Assembly (NCBI RefSeq): GCF_007004765.1
Contig: NZ_VIKR01000001.1
Coordinates: 1,302,001 to 1,366,000, forward strand
From: Aliikangiella marina
GTDB taxonomy: Bacteria > Pseudomonadota > Gammaproteobacteria > Enterobacterales > Kangiellaceae
Length of the DNA: 64,000 bases
Direction of reading: 5' to 3'
Positions within the stretch are counted from its first letter, which is position 1. Every line of letters starts with the position of its first letter. Below are positions 37,201 through 46,000 of this stretch, piece after piece. The notes beneath the pieces are model-generated. The model saw nothing but the letters and a program-made list of their open reading frames with translations, was not told the origin of the DNA and did no database searches. Made by a program: the position numbers and the translations under genes.

Positions 37201-39716
37201 TATAGATTAGCGAGTTTAGCACTAGTGTTTAGACCAATGAATTTTTCAACCAAATTCTTACTTAAGGCCTCACCACTGCATATGACTTGCCTTAATGACC
37301 TAACGCTTTCATAGGTTGCTTGTTCTAAATAGACCTGTAGCATTGAGGGCACAAAATGTATTATTGAGATATGCTTCTCCGCTACAATTTTATTTAAGTA
37401 TGTTGGATCTTTATGCCCAGCAGGTTTGGCGATCACTAAACATCCACCGTAACTTAGAGTCCATAAAAACTCCCAAACTGAAACATCAAAACTAAAAGGC
37501 GTCTTCTGAAGCACTCTATCGCATGTCGTCATTTGATACTGAGTTTGCATCCAGCTCAACCTATTAATTAAAGCTTCACTAGTATTCATTACTCCTTTTG
37601 GCTTTCCAGTGCTGCCAGATGTGTAAATGACATAGTTACAAGTTAGCGGGCTTAACGCTAACACTGGGTCAATAGAATCGCTAGCGCTATATTGTTTAAA
37701 ATCAGCAAGGTTTATGACTTTCGGCTCTCTTTCGTCAATTTTTTTGAATTTTGAAATCGATTCTTGGTTGGATAAAACTACCTCCACGTTACTTTCAACA
37801 ATCATATGGCGTAATCGTTTGCTTGGTAGCTCGGGTTCTAATGGTACATAGCTCGCCCCTGCTTTTAGCGTTGCGAGTATCGCTAAAACCATTTCAATAC
37901 TTCTTTCGCAATAAATACCGACCCTTGAAGAACAGCTAATTTTTTGGTTAATTAGCTGATGAGCCAATAGGTTACTCATGTTATTTAAAGCCCTGTAACT
38001 AATCTGTTGCTCATCATAAGCAATGGCGATTGAGTCCGGGTGCAACTTTACCCTCTCTTGAAAAAGTTCATAAACGTGGGTAGTTTGCCCAAGAGGGTAT
38101 TCAGTATTATTCCACTCTTTCAGTTGCTGCTGCTTTTCGGCCTCTGACAAGAAATCTAAGTTCAAAACGGGTGTTTCTAAGTTACAAACAACTTGCTCAG
38201 CTAATTTATATAGATGAGTAACCATCCGCGATATGGTTGAAGGTTCAAAGAGGTCAGTGTTAAATTCAAAATCTCCACTAAAACCAGCGTCACTCTCTTG
38301 CAGTCTGAGAGTAAGGTCAAAACGGGACATTTGACTACTGCCGGCGTCGACTCTATCATCCTCACAAAAAACCGGTAACAGTTGAATATCAGTTGCTTCG
38401 GCAGCAGGCTTTGGGACGTTTTGAAGAGTAAAAGCGACCTGAAACAATGGAGAATGACTCAGACTGCGCTGAGGACTTAACTCTTCAACCAGTTTTTCGA
38501 AAGGTATATCTTGGTGCTCAAAACTTTCTAATACGACATTCCTAGTTTTTTCGATAAGCTCAGCAAAACCGTCACCATCTTCTATTCGAACCCTCATCAC
38601 TAACGTATTCACGAAAAAACCAATGAGATTTTCTACATCCTTATTCGCTCGATTGGTTACCGGAGAGCCGATAGCCAAGTCAGCTTGCCCGCTATAGCGA
38701 TAAAGTAATGTTGCAAATAAACTCAGCAAAGTAACGTAGGGGGTGGTATTGTATTCTAGACTTAAGCCAACCAACTTCTCACTTAGCGTCTTACCGAAAT
38801 TTACCTCACATATCGCTCCATTAAAAGTTTGCTTATTGGGCCTGGGTTTATCAAAAGGTAAACTCAACGAAGAAGGTAAGTCTTTCAGCTGATTTCGCCA
38901 AAATCTCAATTGCTTCGTTAAATAATCACCCGCAATATATTGATTTTGCCATTCTGCGTAATCTGAATATTGAATCTCTAGCGGTGGAAGTGCATGCTCC
39001 GGACCACTACTGAGTGATAGATAGTTATCCATTAACTCTTTAAAGAAAATTGACATTGACCAGGCGTCTGTAATGCTGTGGTGCATAGTCAGCATCACAA
39101 TAAAATCGTGACATGGAGGTCCTTTTTCTGCGTTATTTTGACGTAGCACTTTTACGCGTGCCAGCTCATCATGTTGCATGTCAAAAGGAAAGTTCTTCTC
39201 GGACAGCCATATTTCGCGTAACTCATTGACATCACTAACTTCTTTAACTTTTAAATCTTCGTTGACTTGGTTTACTACTTGGTACGCGACACCATCTTCT
39301 TCTATAAATTTGGTTCTTAGTGATTCTTGGCGTTTAAAAACCATAAGAATTGATCGAATTAGTAATTTTTCTTCAATTTCGCCTCTCAACCTTAGCGCTA
39401 TAGAAACATTGTAGACTGAATTTGCGCCCATAAGTCGACTCAGAAACCATAGCCGCTGCTGTGCGAAAGACAAGCTACTTTTAAATTTTTTATCTTTATG
39501 GTTTCGAGGCATAATCTTTGACTTAAAATATTCAGCCCTCTCTGATGCCTCAATTGAACTTAAAAACTCAACAAGATCAGTCTTATGCGCTCTTAGCTTC
39601 GCCTTAAAAGCGTCAGACATTTGACCTGTTTTCGCTGTAAACTTTAATTTATCATTTTCAACGTAAAGGTGAATCCCTTTATCTAGCGCCTCACTGAGTA
39701 TGTCTGAAATTTTCAT
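30885..39716 (-). CDS. NRPS-C, three modules (dock-C-A-PCP / C-A remnant-PCP / C-A-PCP)
   Basis: NRPS of 2943 residues. Order: TubC-type docking domain (1-55), C1 (about 80-515, HHSITDAWS), A1 (525-1060), PCP1 (GGHS, about 1104), C2 (1160-1600, HHSISDGWS), a residue of about 150 amino acids where A2 should be (1600-1750), PCP2 (GGDS, about 1789), a divergent C3 (1845-2300, VHHALWDGWS), A3 (2300-2830), PCP3 (GGHS, about 2879) and an acidic tail ending in DEIDEGTF. The ATG shares one base with the NRPS-B stop (TAATG) and has AAGGAG seven bases upstream, so the start is secure. It is followed by 115 nt before the lipoprotein-like gene. C1 has Ala for Gly in HHxxxDG, with both His and the Asp kept. 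The A2 deletion is the extreme case among the five A-dead modules. Confidence 0.97.
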   Translation of the reverse strand: MKISDILSEALDKGIHLYVENDKLKFTAKTGQMSDAFKAKLRAHKTDLVEFLSSIEASERAEYFKSKIMPRNHKDKKFKSSLSFAQQRLWFLSRLMGANSVYNVSIALRLRGEIEEKLLIRSILMVFKRQESLRTKFIEEDGVAYQVVNQVNEDLKVKEVSDVNELREIWLSEKNFPFDMQHDELARVKVLRQNNAEKGPPCHDFIVMLTMHHSITDAWSMSIFFKELMDNYLSLSSGPEHALPPLEIQYSDYAEWQNQYIAGDYLTKQLRFWRNQLKDLPSSLSLPFDKPRPNKQTFNGAICEVNFGKTLSEKLVGLSLEYNTTPYVTLLSLFATLLYRYSGQADLAIGSPVTNRANKDVENLIGFFVNTLVMRVRIEDGDGFAELIEKTRNVVLESFEHQDIPFEKLVEELSPQRSLSHSPLFQVAFTLQNVPKPAAEATDIQLLPVFCEDDRVDAGSSQMSRFDLTLRLQESDAGFSGDFEFNTDLFEPSTISRMVTHLYKLAEQVVCNLETPVLNLDFLSEAEKQQQLKEWNNTEYPLGQTTHVYELFQERVKLHPDSIAIAYDEQQISYRALNNMSNLLAHQLINQKISCSSRVGIYCERSIEMVLAILATLKAGASYVPLEPELPSKRLRHMIVESNVEVVLSNQESISKFKKIDEREPKVINLADFKQYSASDSIDPVLALSPLTCNYVIYTSGSTGKPKGVMNTSEALINRLSWMQTQYQMTTCDRVLQKTPFSFDVSVWEFLWTLSYGGCLVIAKPAGHKDPTYLNKIVAEKHISIIHFVPSMLQVYLEQATYESVRSLRQVICSGEALSKNLVEKFIGLNTSAKLANLYGPTEAAIDVSAWHCSLDNNLSCVPIGKPIHNIKLYVVDKNLQLIPSGCSGELLIGGVGLAQGYVNQPGLTAEKFIPNHIDDNQQRLYKTGDLVRLLADGNIEYLGRIDHQVKIRGYRIELEEITRVLVKSNRVKTATVNLLELSSEQKYLIAYVVPAAKQLENVGSTGLEIQLEQSLVDELILQVRSNLPDYMMPSGFIGITHLPVSKNGKLNKSELPSYIPSQSNVVKVALESEVEHILANIWRQLLNSEELGKLDNFFDLGGHSLLVTQLISRIRDVFNVEISIAEIFDKQLLVEQATYIEGLLSSDKDKYLTDKVVPARSELPKVLSFAQQRMLFLTEYMGMKNAYNIPVALKVEGSVSEKALINSLSELFDQHHILRSCFQQVGGELIHLLHEVPGITIENVTSTEQLERLYFHEKNYRFDLFKEPLCRVKLVRKVEPKNKEYYLFITMHHSISDGWSIGILINNILKRYQSILSATQEPIEYTELQYTDYAVWQKARLQGDWLQELLVYWSRKLYGMPPCLTLPIEESRALGESFQGGTVKVSIGGKLLKKIKDFTAEHNITNFMLLISVYFVTLSKFSNCNDFAIGTPLAGRIRSELESLIGLFVNSLPIRGQLYPNLSFTKFVKQIRNTTLECFAHQELPFDKIVDQVAGERSSEYSPIYQVMFALQNIPAANENESDIKLVAYPENSEQTFLATDSNVVARHELSLMLLEREHDIVGKLDFDKRLFKKDTVQGLVNSYLYLLEQLVETPDVQLGSIPLLSFGQKLNRSTRFAGNKEIYLEDIGTFSELEPVKDDLGTARLLSGERSTRLTEVVQHHVQITHNCFVVESLNDRYGLELYLEDKHKVLSNENKVKRLRDKIRCGKNISPLPKKVFISKQFPYLRSGLLNTIELLRTFASKPVVGPKLVNPSTELESKLIELWKDKLDLQELGIDCNYFSVGGDSIRAIGLISAAEECGVKFAAKHLFKYPTIRELAQFIESGLEKETVYFKAVEKYELLTQKELNQLKEAYDFHAIDDAYPLSMMQEGMVLHSLRSRGLNLYENIQLYHFKECWNINLFRKTLQFLANKYSNMKSVYCLSLDRPIQLILKDKAPELDVVDLSTLKDSELSPTIEQWMAQQREIGIDVTKGLWRATVFLLPNGEFLFGLFVHHALWDGWSLESFTNEVLKTYRYLLQKGKFIEYEKLPSYNLFIAKEQKAIKSEAHKEFWCKDLATAEIPWWTGLKRATNERIACHISDQTSQKICGLAKGLGVQEKSIWSTVYLTFLGLLNGSDEIAAPIISQGRPEIKGGDKMIGVFLNALPLSINYENRSWKEIIEIVDKKLRSQHEFRHYPIAEIQRATGLDFSAALFTYTNWHVYYEKDQGATSRNKPGNSPIPEKVSAFQSTNYLMDVYVNKNEKTQTFSLSIHADSKVFNQAARERFKNYINNIVEQIVSYTDCVFSKERLLGEEELNQLLVVNNSTQCQENIQDCFYELFEQNAEKNANQIAITCNGINITYAELNSRTNKLANFLVSKGVSYEDKVGICTERSIEMVVSLLAIAKAGGCYIALDPEYPEDRLQYMIETSECKMVLCERHLLEELPLLSTLRTVPVDLAIQDKLFSQFSQENLNLVPSQIKRKLLAYEIYTSGTSGKPKAVQIVHQGLNNYLHHARRNYFDNCNGGVVSTSFNFDATVTSLITPLTLGKTVFLTASHEDRFKSLASLMFDSQSPLVFKLTPAHLEALKHTINSEIKCTLEHCLVIGGEALTSELIDSWRSRFLPNAKFVNEYGPTETVVGSSIFNIDKNSVVNLEASTLPIGYPIQNTEFYIVDNQYEIQPTGTPGELLIGGMGLSRGYLKQGATTALKFIPNRFSAVNGERLYKSGDLVRIIEKNKIEFLGRIDSQIKVRGYRIELSEIEAVIKSHKLVKDVVVVAQVEPSGDQVLIAYVVESTLNTEDATDYSHKIHNQLRKLVQAELPIYMVPSAFLVINDIPLSVNGKVKYEALPSVDFSQRQSNYVAPENEIEAFLCGLWQKLLNLEEVGVADNFWDIGGHSLQALRLSNMIRQEYQIDIPLKVFFEHQTVRELSDYIMIELDSIKLLQSKTSLEGNEDEIDEGTF
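34216..36255 (-). other. NRPS-C module 2: C-(A remnant)-PCP
   Basis: The C domain has HHSISDGWS. Between it and the PCP are only about 150 residues. They look like the degenerate C-terminal subdomain of an A domain (VKRLRDKIRCGKNISPLP, then FPYLRSGLLN where LPLTxNGKLD would stand). The whole N-terminal subdomain with A1-A7 is absent. The PCP is FSVGGDSIRA, of the kind normally followed by an epimerase, yet no E domain follows. Confidence 0.82.
36256..39716 (-). other. NRPS-C module 1: docking-C-A(Ser)-PCP
   Basis: The N-terminal docking domain is MKISDILSEALDKG followed by the hairpin IHLYVENDKLKFT. The C domain is LCL-like with HHSITDAWS. The A domain is complete (YTSGSTGKPKG, FDVSVWEFL, IHFVPSML, VICSGEAL, NLYGPTEAAIDV, KNGK). 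Code DVWHISLIDK is a serine type. The PCP has FFDLGGHSLL. There is no E domain. Confidence 0.87.
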
Positions 39717-42700
39717 TATATTTCTCCTTCCTCAACATCATCGGCATATTCATTGATTTTACTTTTGTTTTGTTTAATTTGTGTCTTTATTGTATTTTTA
39801 ATCGTATTCCCGTTGATTTCAGCCTCTAAAATGCTAGCTTGCAATGCTAGTGTCTGATTCTCAAACATCTTTTGGAGCGAAATATCCAAATCGAACTCAT
39901 GACGAATTCGAACTCTTAACTGCGTCAGCAATAGTGAGTGCCCCCCTAACTTAAAAAAGTTATCTAAGCGAGTCACTTCACCTAGTTCTAAAACTTCACA
40001 CCACAGCGAAGCGAGACGTTTTTCCACTTCAGTTTTTAACTCAACCGCTGGCTTGCGAGCCAACAACGCAGTTAACTCTAGCAATTTTTTCTTATTAATT
40101 TTTCCATTTTGCAAAAGCGGAAATTGATTTACCTGATAAATTATTGAAGGCACTGTTGATTCAGGTAGGTATTTTCTTAATTCGCTTTGAATCGCCAATT
40201 CTAGAGACTCGTCTAAAAAACGAACGATCGTTTTTTCTTGCTCCACCGAAGCAGAATCGCCCTCGCTAATTACGTATGCACAAATTTCAACCCTTCGATT
40301 ATTTCTTTCATCAAGCAGAACTACTGCGTCTTTTATTGCTTCTTGCAAACATAATAAGGATGCAATTTCAGCGAGTTCAACTCTTGCTCCTAAAATTTTA
40401 ACTTGCTCATCCTTTCGACCGATGAATTCAATATCACCCTTGCAATTCAACCTAACCAAATCACCTGTTTTATAGAGGATGTCAGGCTCTGTCACATAAG
40501 GATTTTGAATAAAACTATTCCTCGTCAGCTCGGTTTTATTATAATATCCTAGAGTTACTCCTTCACCACCAATATAAAGCTCGCCTACCCCACCTTTAGG
40601 TAACAATTTTAAATAATCATCTAAAATATAAAAGCTCACATTCCTTATTGGTCGACCACAGGGAACAAGTAACCCCTCATCATCTATATTATCAACTTCA
40701 TAATAAGCAGAGGTCATTGTACATTCCGTTGGACCGAAATTATTTATTATTCGTACCCTATCGCCGAAACTATTTCGAGCCAGTCGGCAATCTGAGTAGC
40801 GTAATACCTCTCCAGTAGACATGATCAACTTAAGACTAAATGAAGTATATACCTCTGGTAGTTCAACCTGATTAACAACTCGTAAAAACGACGGTACAAT
40901 ACTTAGTAAGTGAGTAATTTTTTGTCTAGCAAGCGTTTGCTTGACATAAAAGGCATCTTTAGCGTCACTATCATCGAGCAGTACTAGTTTCCCACCATTC
41001 ACTAAGGTACCAAATATCTCCCGAAATGCGGCGTCAAACCCCTGTGCGGTTAGCTGCAAACATGATGAAGTTGTCGATATGTCACAAACTTCATTCATAT
41101 AACTTAAATAATTGAGTATATTTGAGTGAGAAGTCATCACACCTTTGGGATTACCCGTTGAGCCGGATGTGTAAGTTATATACGCTATTGAATTTTCATT
41201 AAACAAGCGAGGCTCATTACGCTCTTCTGTTTGTAAATTAGTACTTAATAATGAAGCTAGTTCCTTCTTGGTATTCTCATTGTCAATTTCAATATATGGT
41301 TTAGAGCAGTTTGCCCCAAACATGAAGCCTTGTTCTGTTACTAAAATATCCAGGTCATTAACGAGCATTTTGATTCTTTCTTTTGGGGTATCAATATTAA
41401 TCGACACACATGTTGCGCCACACTTAAGAATACCTAAAATGACAGCGAGCAAATCGATACTTCGTCTAACGCAAACGCCAACCAAACTACCCACCGAAAC
41501 TGCATTTGAAACCAGCATTCTAGCGACTTGGTTAGATGATTGATTTAACGAACAGTAAGAGACCGAAATACCATTGAAGTAAGCCGCAATTGCGTGAGGG
41601 TTAAGCTTTGCTTGCATTTCAAAAGGCTCATAAATGAAGCTGTTCTTATTTTTGTTTTCAGCATCTAATCTACTGCTCTCTAGAAGCTGATTAGTTTCTG
41701 CATTCGTTAATGCAGAAATCTGAGCTATTTCCCTATCCGGATTATCGAGAACGTTAACTATCAATTCGTTAAAATTTCTAGCAAGCCTTTCTATAGTTTC
41801 TGCTTTAAATAGATCAGTTTTAAATATCCAGTCATATACAACGCCATCCATGCTTTCTTTTACAGAGAGTTCCAGGTCAAATTTTGTTGTTTTAATTGAG
41901 TCTATCAACGAATCAATTTTAACTTGAGGCAAATCCAGTTGTGTCTCAGTTGCGTTTTGTAAAACAAGCATAATCTGAAACAACGGATTCTCGTTACCCT
42001 CTCTTTCAGGGTTGATGCGTTCAACTAACAAGTCAAAAGGCACCTGCTGATTGTCAAATGCTTCGATAATATTTTGCTTATTCTCTTGCAAAGCTGAAAT
42101 AAACGTTTGACTAGGGTCAATTTTCATTCGTAAAACCAGGTTATTTAAAAATAAACCTACGACATTTTCTAACTCAGTGTTTTCTCTATTGGCAATTGGC
42201 GTACCAATAACCACGTCGCTTTCCCCACTATATCTGCTAATCATGACACTTAAACAAGTGTGTAAAAACATAAATAATGTTATGCCTTGCTGAACACAAA
42301 ACGCTTGCAGTCGTGTCGAATTCGATTTGGACATAACATGTCTAAATACTTTGCCCGCGTAACTTTCTTTGCTTGGTCTTGGATTGTCAAATATGAGTCC
42401 GTGACGTTGAGGCAATCCTTCGAGTCTTTTATGCCAATATGATAACTGTGCTTTAAATTCTTCTGTATCAACAAGACCTCTCTGCCAGTGAGCATAATCA
42501 GCGTATTGCGCACTCAACATAGACAATGATGTGTAAAGCCCGCTTGCAAGTTCTCGATATAGAAGGTTAATTTCACGAAACAACACACCTAAAGACCAAC
42601 CATCGGCAACACTATGGTGCAATGTTAACAGTACCGCAACGTTCGAAGGTGTATCTCCCTGGTTGCTATTTATATCTTCCAACAAACGAATTCTGGCTAG

Positions 42701-43060
42701 CGGATCGCTCGACAAATCGAAACGATGTAGTTGCTCGCTTTTGCAGATCGATTTCAATGACTTCGAAAAATTTATCGTTTCTATCTTTAATGGGAAATAT
42801 TTATCAATTAATTGATAAGGCGTATCGTGGTCGCTGACAAATCGAGTTCTTAGTGATTCATGTCGATAAACAAGGTGATTTAAAACCCTTAATAATAAAT
42901 TTACATCGATATCACCGGTTAATTTTAGCGCTATTGGCATATTGTATATTGAGCTTGGCCCGGTCACTTCGTTAATAAACCATAATCTCTGTTGCGAAAA
43001 CGATAACTCCAGTCTACGTCCTCTACCAACAGGCACAACCTCAGTGTTAGAGCGACATTT
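39716..43060 (-). other. NRPS-B module 4: C-A-PCP, substrate unassigned
   Basis: The C domain has HHSVADGWS. The A domain is complete: YTSGSTGNPKG, FDAAFREIF, LLSIVPSFL, LIMSTGEVL, NNFGPTECTMTS, YKTGDLVRL and QNGK. The code read is DARSMTNMTK, which I cannot match to a known substrate. A8 reads VKILGARVEL, with Leu where Arg is usual. The PCP has FFKLGGHSLL. The C-terminal tail is Lys/Asn-rich and then acidic (DDVEEGEI). Confidence 0.8.
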
Positions 43061-46000
43061 TTCATCTTTTATGCTAGCTTCTACGAATTTCACTAATTCA
43101 TCAAAGCGAGAATTTTGAAATAGATCTTTTAACTTTACTGTTATTGAATATTTTTCGTTAAGCCTAGCAATAACTTTTGTGGCCAATAGTGAATTACCGC
43201 CTAGTCTAAAAAAACTTTCTTGAAAGTTAAAATTAGAGATACCTAAAACCTCTGACCATACCTTAAACAACGCGTTTTCAGTTATTGTACGCGGGACATC
43301 TGGCTTAACTTCATCACTCCTAACCTCTCTTTTTAATTTATCTAGATCGTATAAGCCATAACTATTTAATGGTAAATTGCCTAGCCGGAAACATGAATGA
43401 GGAAGTCTATTTAGTCGCTCAGCCTTCTTTACATGTTGACTTACTTTTTTAAACACATCCGAACTCACCATTTCCCGGCCAATACTTTTATCTGATGATT
43501 CTATAAAGCAGGTCAGCTTTTTACTCAATCGAGAATCATCTATTTCAGCCATCAAACTATCACAGACAAAGTCAAGACTATTTAAGCATTCTTCCTCATA
43601 AGCAAAGCAACCGGCTAGATTAGATATGTTTTCTTCTTCATCCAATATCACAATGCTTTTATCTGCATTAACTTTCGCTTTAATTTTTGTATTTATAATC
43701 CGTCGACCTTGTTGGCATGAAAATGGATTGGGAAGAAAGTAAGAGGCTTGCTCTACAGCACTGACACCGACTTGCTCACTCGATTCTTGCTCTGCTATAA
43801 AGATGTCGCCACATTGATCGACGTCTGTAGGTTCGAGTTGATCATCTAACACCAGCAGGTTTTCACTAAGATATAACCTGTTGGCTTCATCAGTATTTAT
43901 CATTTCATCAATATAAAGTGAAGTAGACTCACTATTAGATGAGCTAGACCCATTATCTGTCTCGGCTAATACATTCAGTAAATCTCTTATTAGCCTAAGA
44001 TCTTCGGAACTAATATTTTTTAATATTAAATAATCATCAATTGAGTCAATACTTTTCGCTAAGGTAGATAATTGTGCGTAATTCAAAGTGCAATACTTCA
44101 ACCTGGACTCGTTGTTATGCCAACTTAAACATAAAGCAGCGCTATTCTGTGCTGGATTATTGTGATCAAACTTAATTCGCGCCGAGCATTTCTTAAAATT
44201 TGGTAGTACCAATCTTTCTACTATTGATGATCGACTTTGTTGATCAGTAATTATTAGTTCAAGCTTTAACTCTTGAGCATTATTAGCAATATAAAGATCA
44301 GGTGCTTCAGAATCTAGTATCACACAACAACCACCTAATTTGAGAACTGCTATTGATGTTAAAATACGGTTAACCTGGCCACGGCAAAGAATTCCTATTT
44401 TAGGATTAGTAGATAACTCTCTAGAAAGCGCTTCACCTACTATTTGGTCAGACATCCAATCTATATCTTGGCTTGTCAGAGTTTTTTCTTCAATATTGTA
44501 TGTAACACTTGAACTATGGTTAGCAACTATATTTTTGAGTAATTTACTGGGTGAGCGCATATAGGCGCTAATGTCTTTCGACCGATATATTTCCGTTAAT
44601 TGCTCTCTCTGTTGACCTATCACTAGGTTACTAGCATATATATTCCCCTGCGGATCATTAACGAACGCTGTTATAAGTTGTGTGAAATTGCTTAATAGAC
44701 GCTTTATTGTGGTTTCTTTGAATAAATCGGTGGTAAACTCCATATCACCAACTATAAGACCATTACTCTCCCTCAGAGAGAATGACAGATCATACCTTGA
44801 TACTTGGTTGTACTCCTTAAAATCGAATAATCCGCTCTCAGTCAATGATAAAAGCTGCACACCACTGAGTCCATTGTTATCTATCGGTGAATTTTGAAAG
44901 GCAAACATCACTTGAAATAGTGGCGAAATATTCCCTTCCCTATCCGACAACAAACTATCAACCAGCACCTCAAAAGGCAGTTCTTGGTTAGCATACGCAT
45001 CGAGTGTTATTTCTCTTGCTGACTTAACGGTTTCCAGAAAGCTATGATTGTTTTCAAGTTTGAAACGCATGACCAGCATATTTACAAAAAATCCGATTAA
45101 TGCTTCCAGTTGACTATGGGTACGGTTAGCCACAGGGCTACCTATAACAATATCTTTTTTGTTCGTATATCGACTAAGCAAGATCGAGAATACTGTTATG
45201 AAAAACATATATAAAGTAACACCATGGCCATGGCAAAAACTTTTGACTTTAGAAGTAACACTTCGCCCCAAACTAAATTCCACACTACTTCCTTTGTAAC
45301 TGGGTTTACTAGGGCGCGAGAAGTCCGTTGGTAGATTTGAATTTAAAGGAAGATCGCTTAACTGACGTTTCCAGTAGCCAAGTTGGTTTTTCATACTTCC
45401 ATTCAATAGCATATCACGTTGCCATTCACTATAATCTACATATTGAATTGGCAGTGTCGGCGCTTTGTAAAGACTATCCTTAAGCTTCTCGCTATAATTT
45501 GATTTAAACTCTTCAATTAATACACCAATTGACCATCCGTCAGAAATAATGTGATGCATAGTAACCGAGATGATATAATTGGCTTTACCATCCTCTTTGC
45601 ATTTAACAATCTTCACTCGACACAAATCGTCTTCGTAGAGGTTAAATTTAAACTCTCTCTCTGCTTCAAATAAACTCTTGACTCTATTCAAATCACTTTC
45701 ATCTTCGATAATAAGATCAAAATTTGATTCGCTAATAAGCTGCACCAGCTCACCGTCTAGATTTTTAAATCGACTCCTTAAAACCTCATGACGTTCAATA
45801 ATATCTTGCAGACTGTCCAGCAAAACATTTTCATTGACCTTTCCAGTCATTACAAATGCAACAAATATATTATATATATTGTTCGCACCTATATATTCGT
45901 TAGCTAACCACATTCTTTGTTGTGCAAAGGAGGTAGTTAAAGCCTTATCTCGTTCGGCTTTTTCTATCGGATTGACTCGGTGAGAACAACTACCCTTTTT

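Noticed and set aside
39064-39085. Inactive C domain because of HHSITDAWS in NRPS-C (also HHIACDAWS in NRPS-E module 3)
   Set aside because: Only Gly to Ala changes. Both His and the Asp remain and the rest of the domain is normal, so I treat these C domains as probably active.
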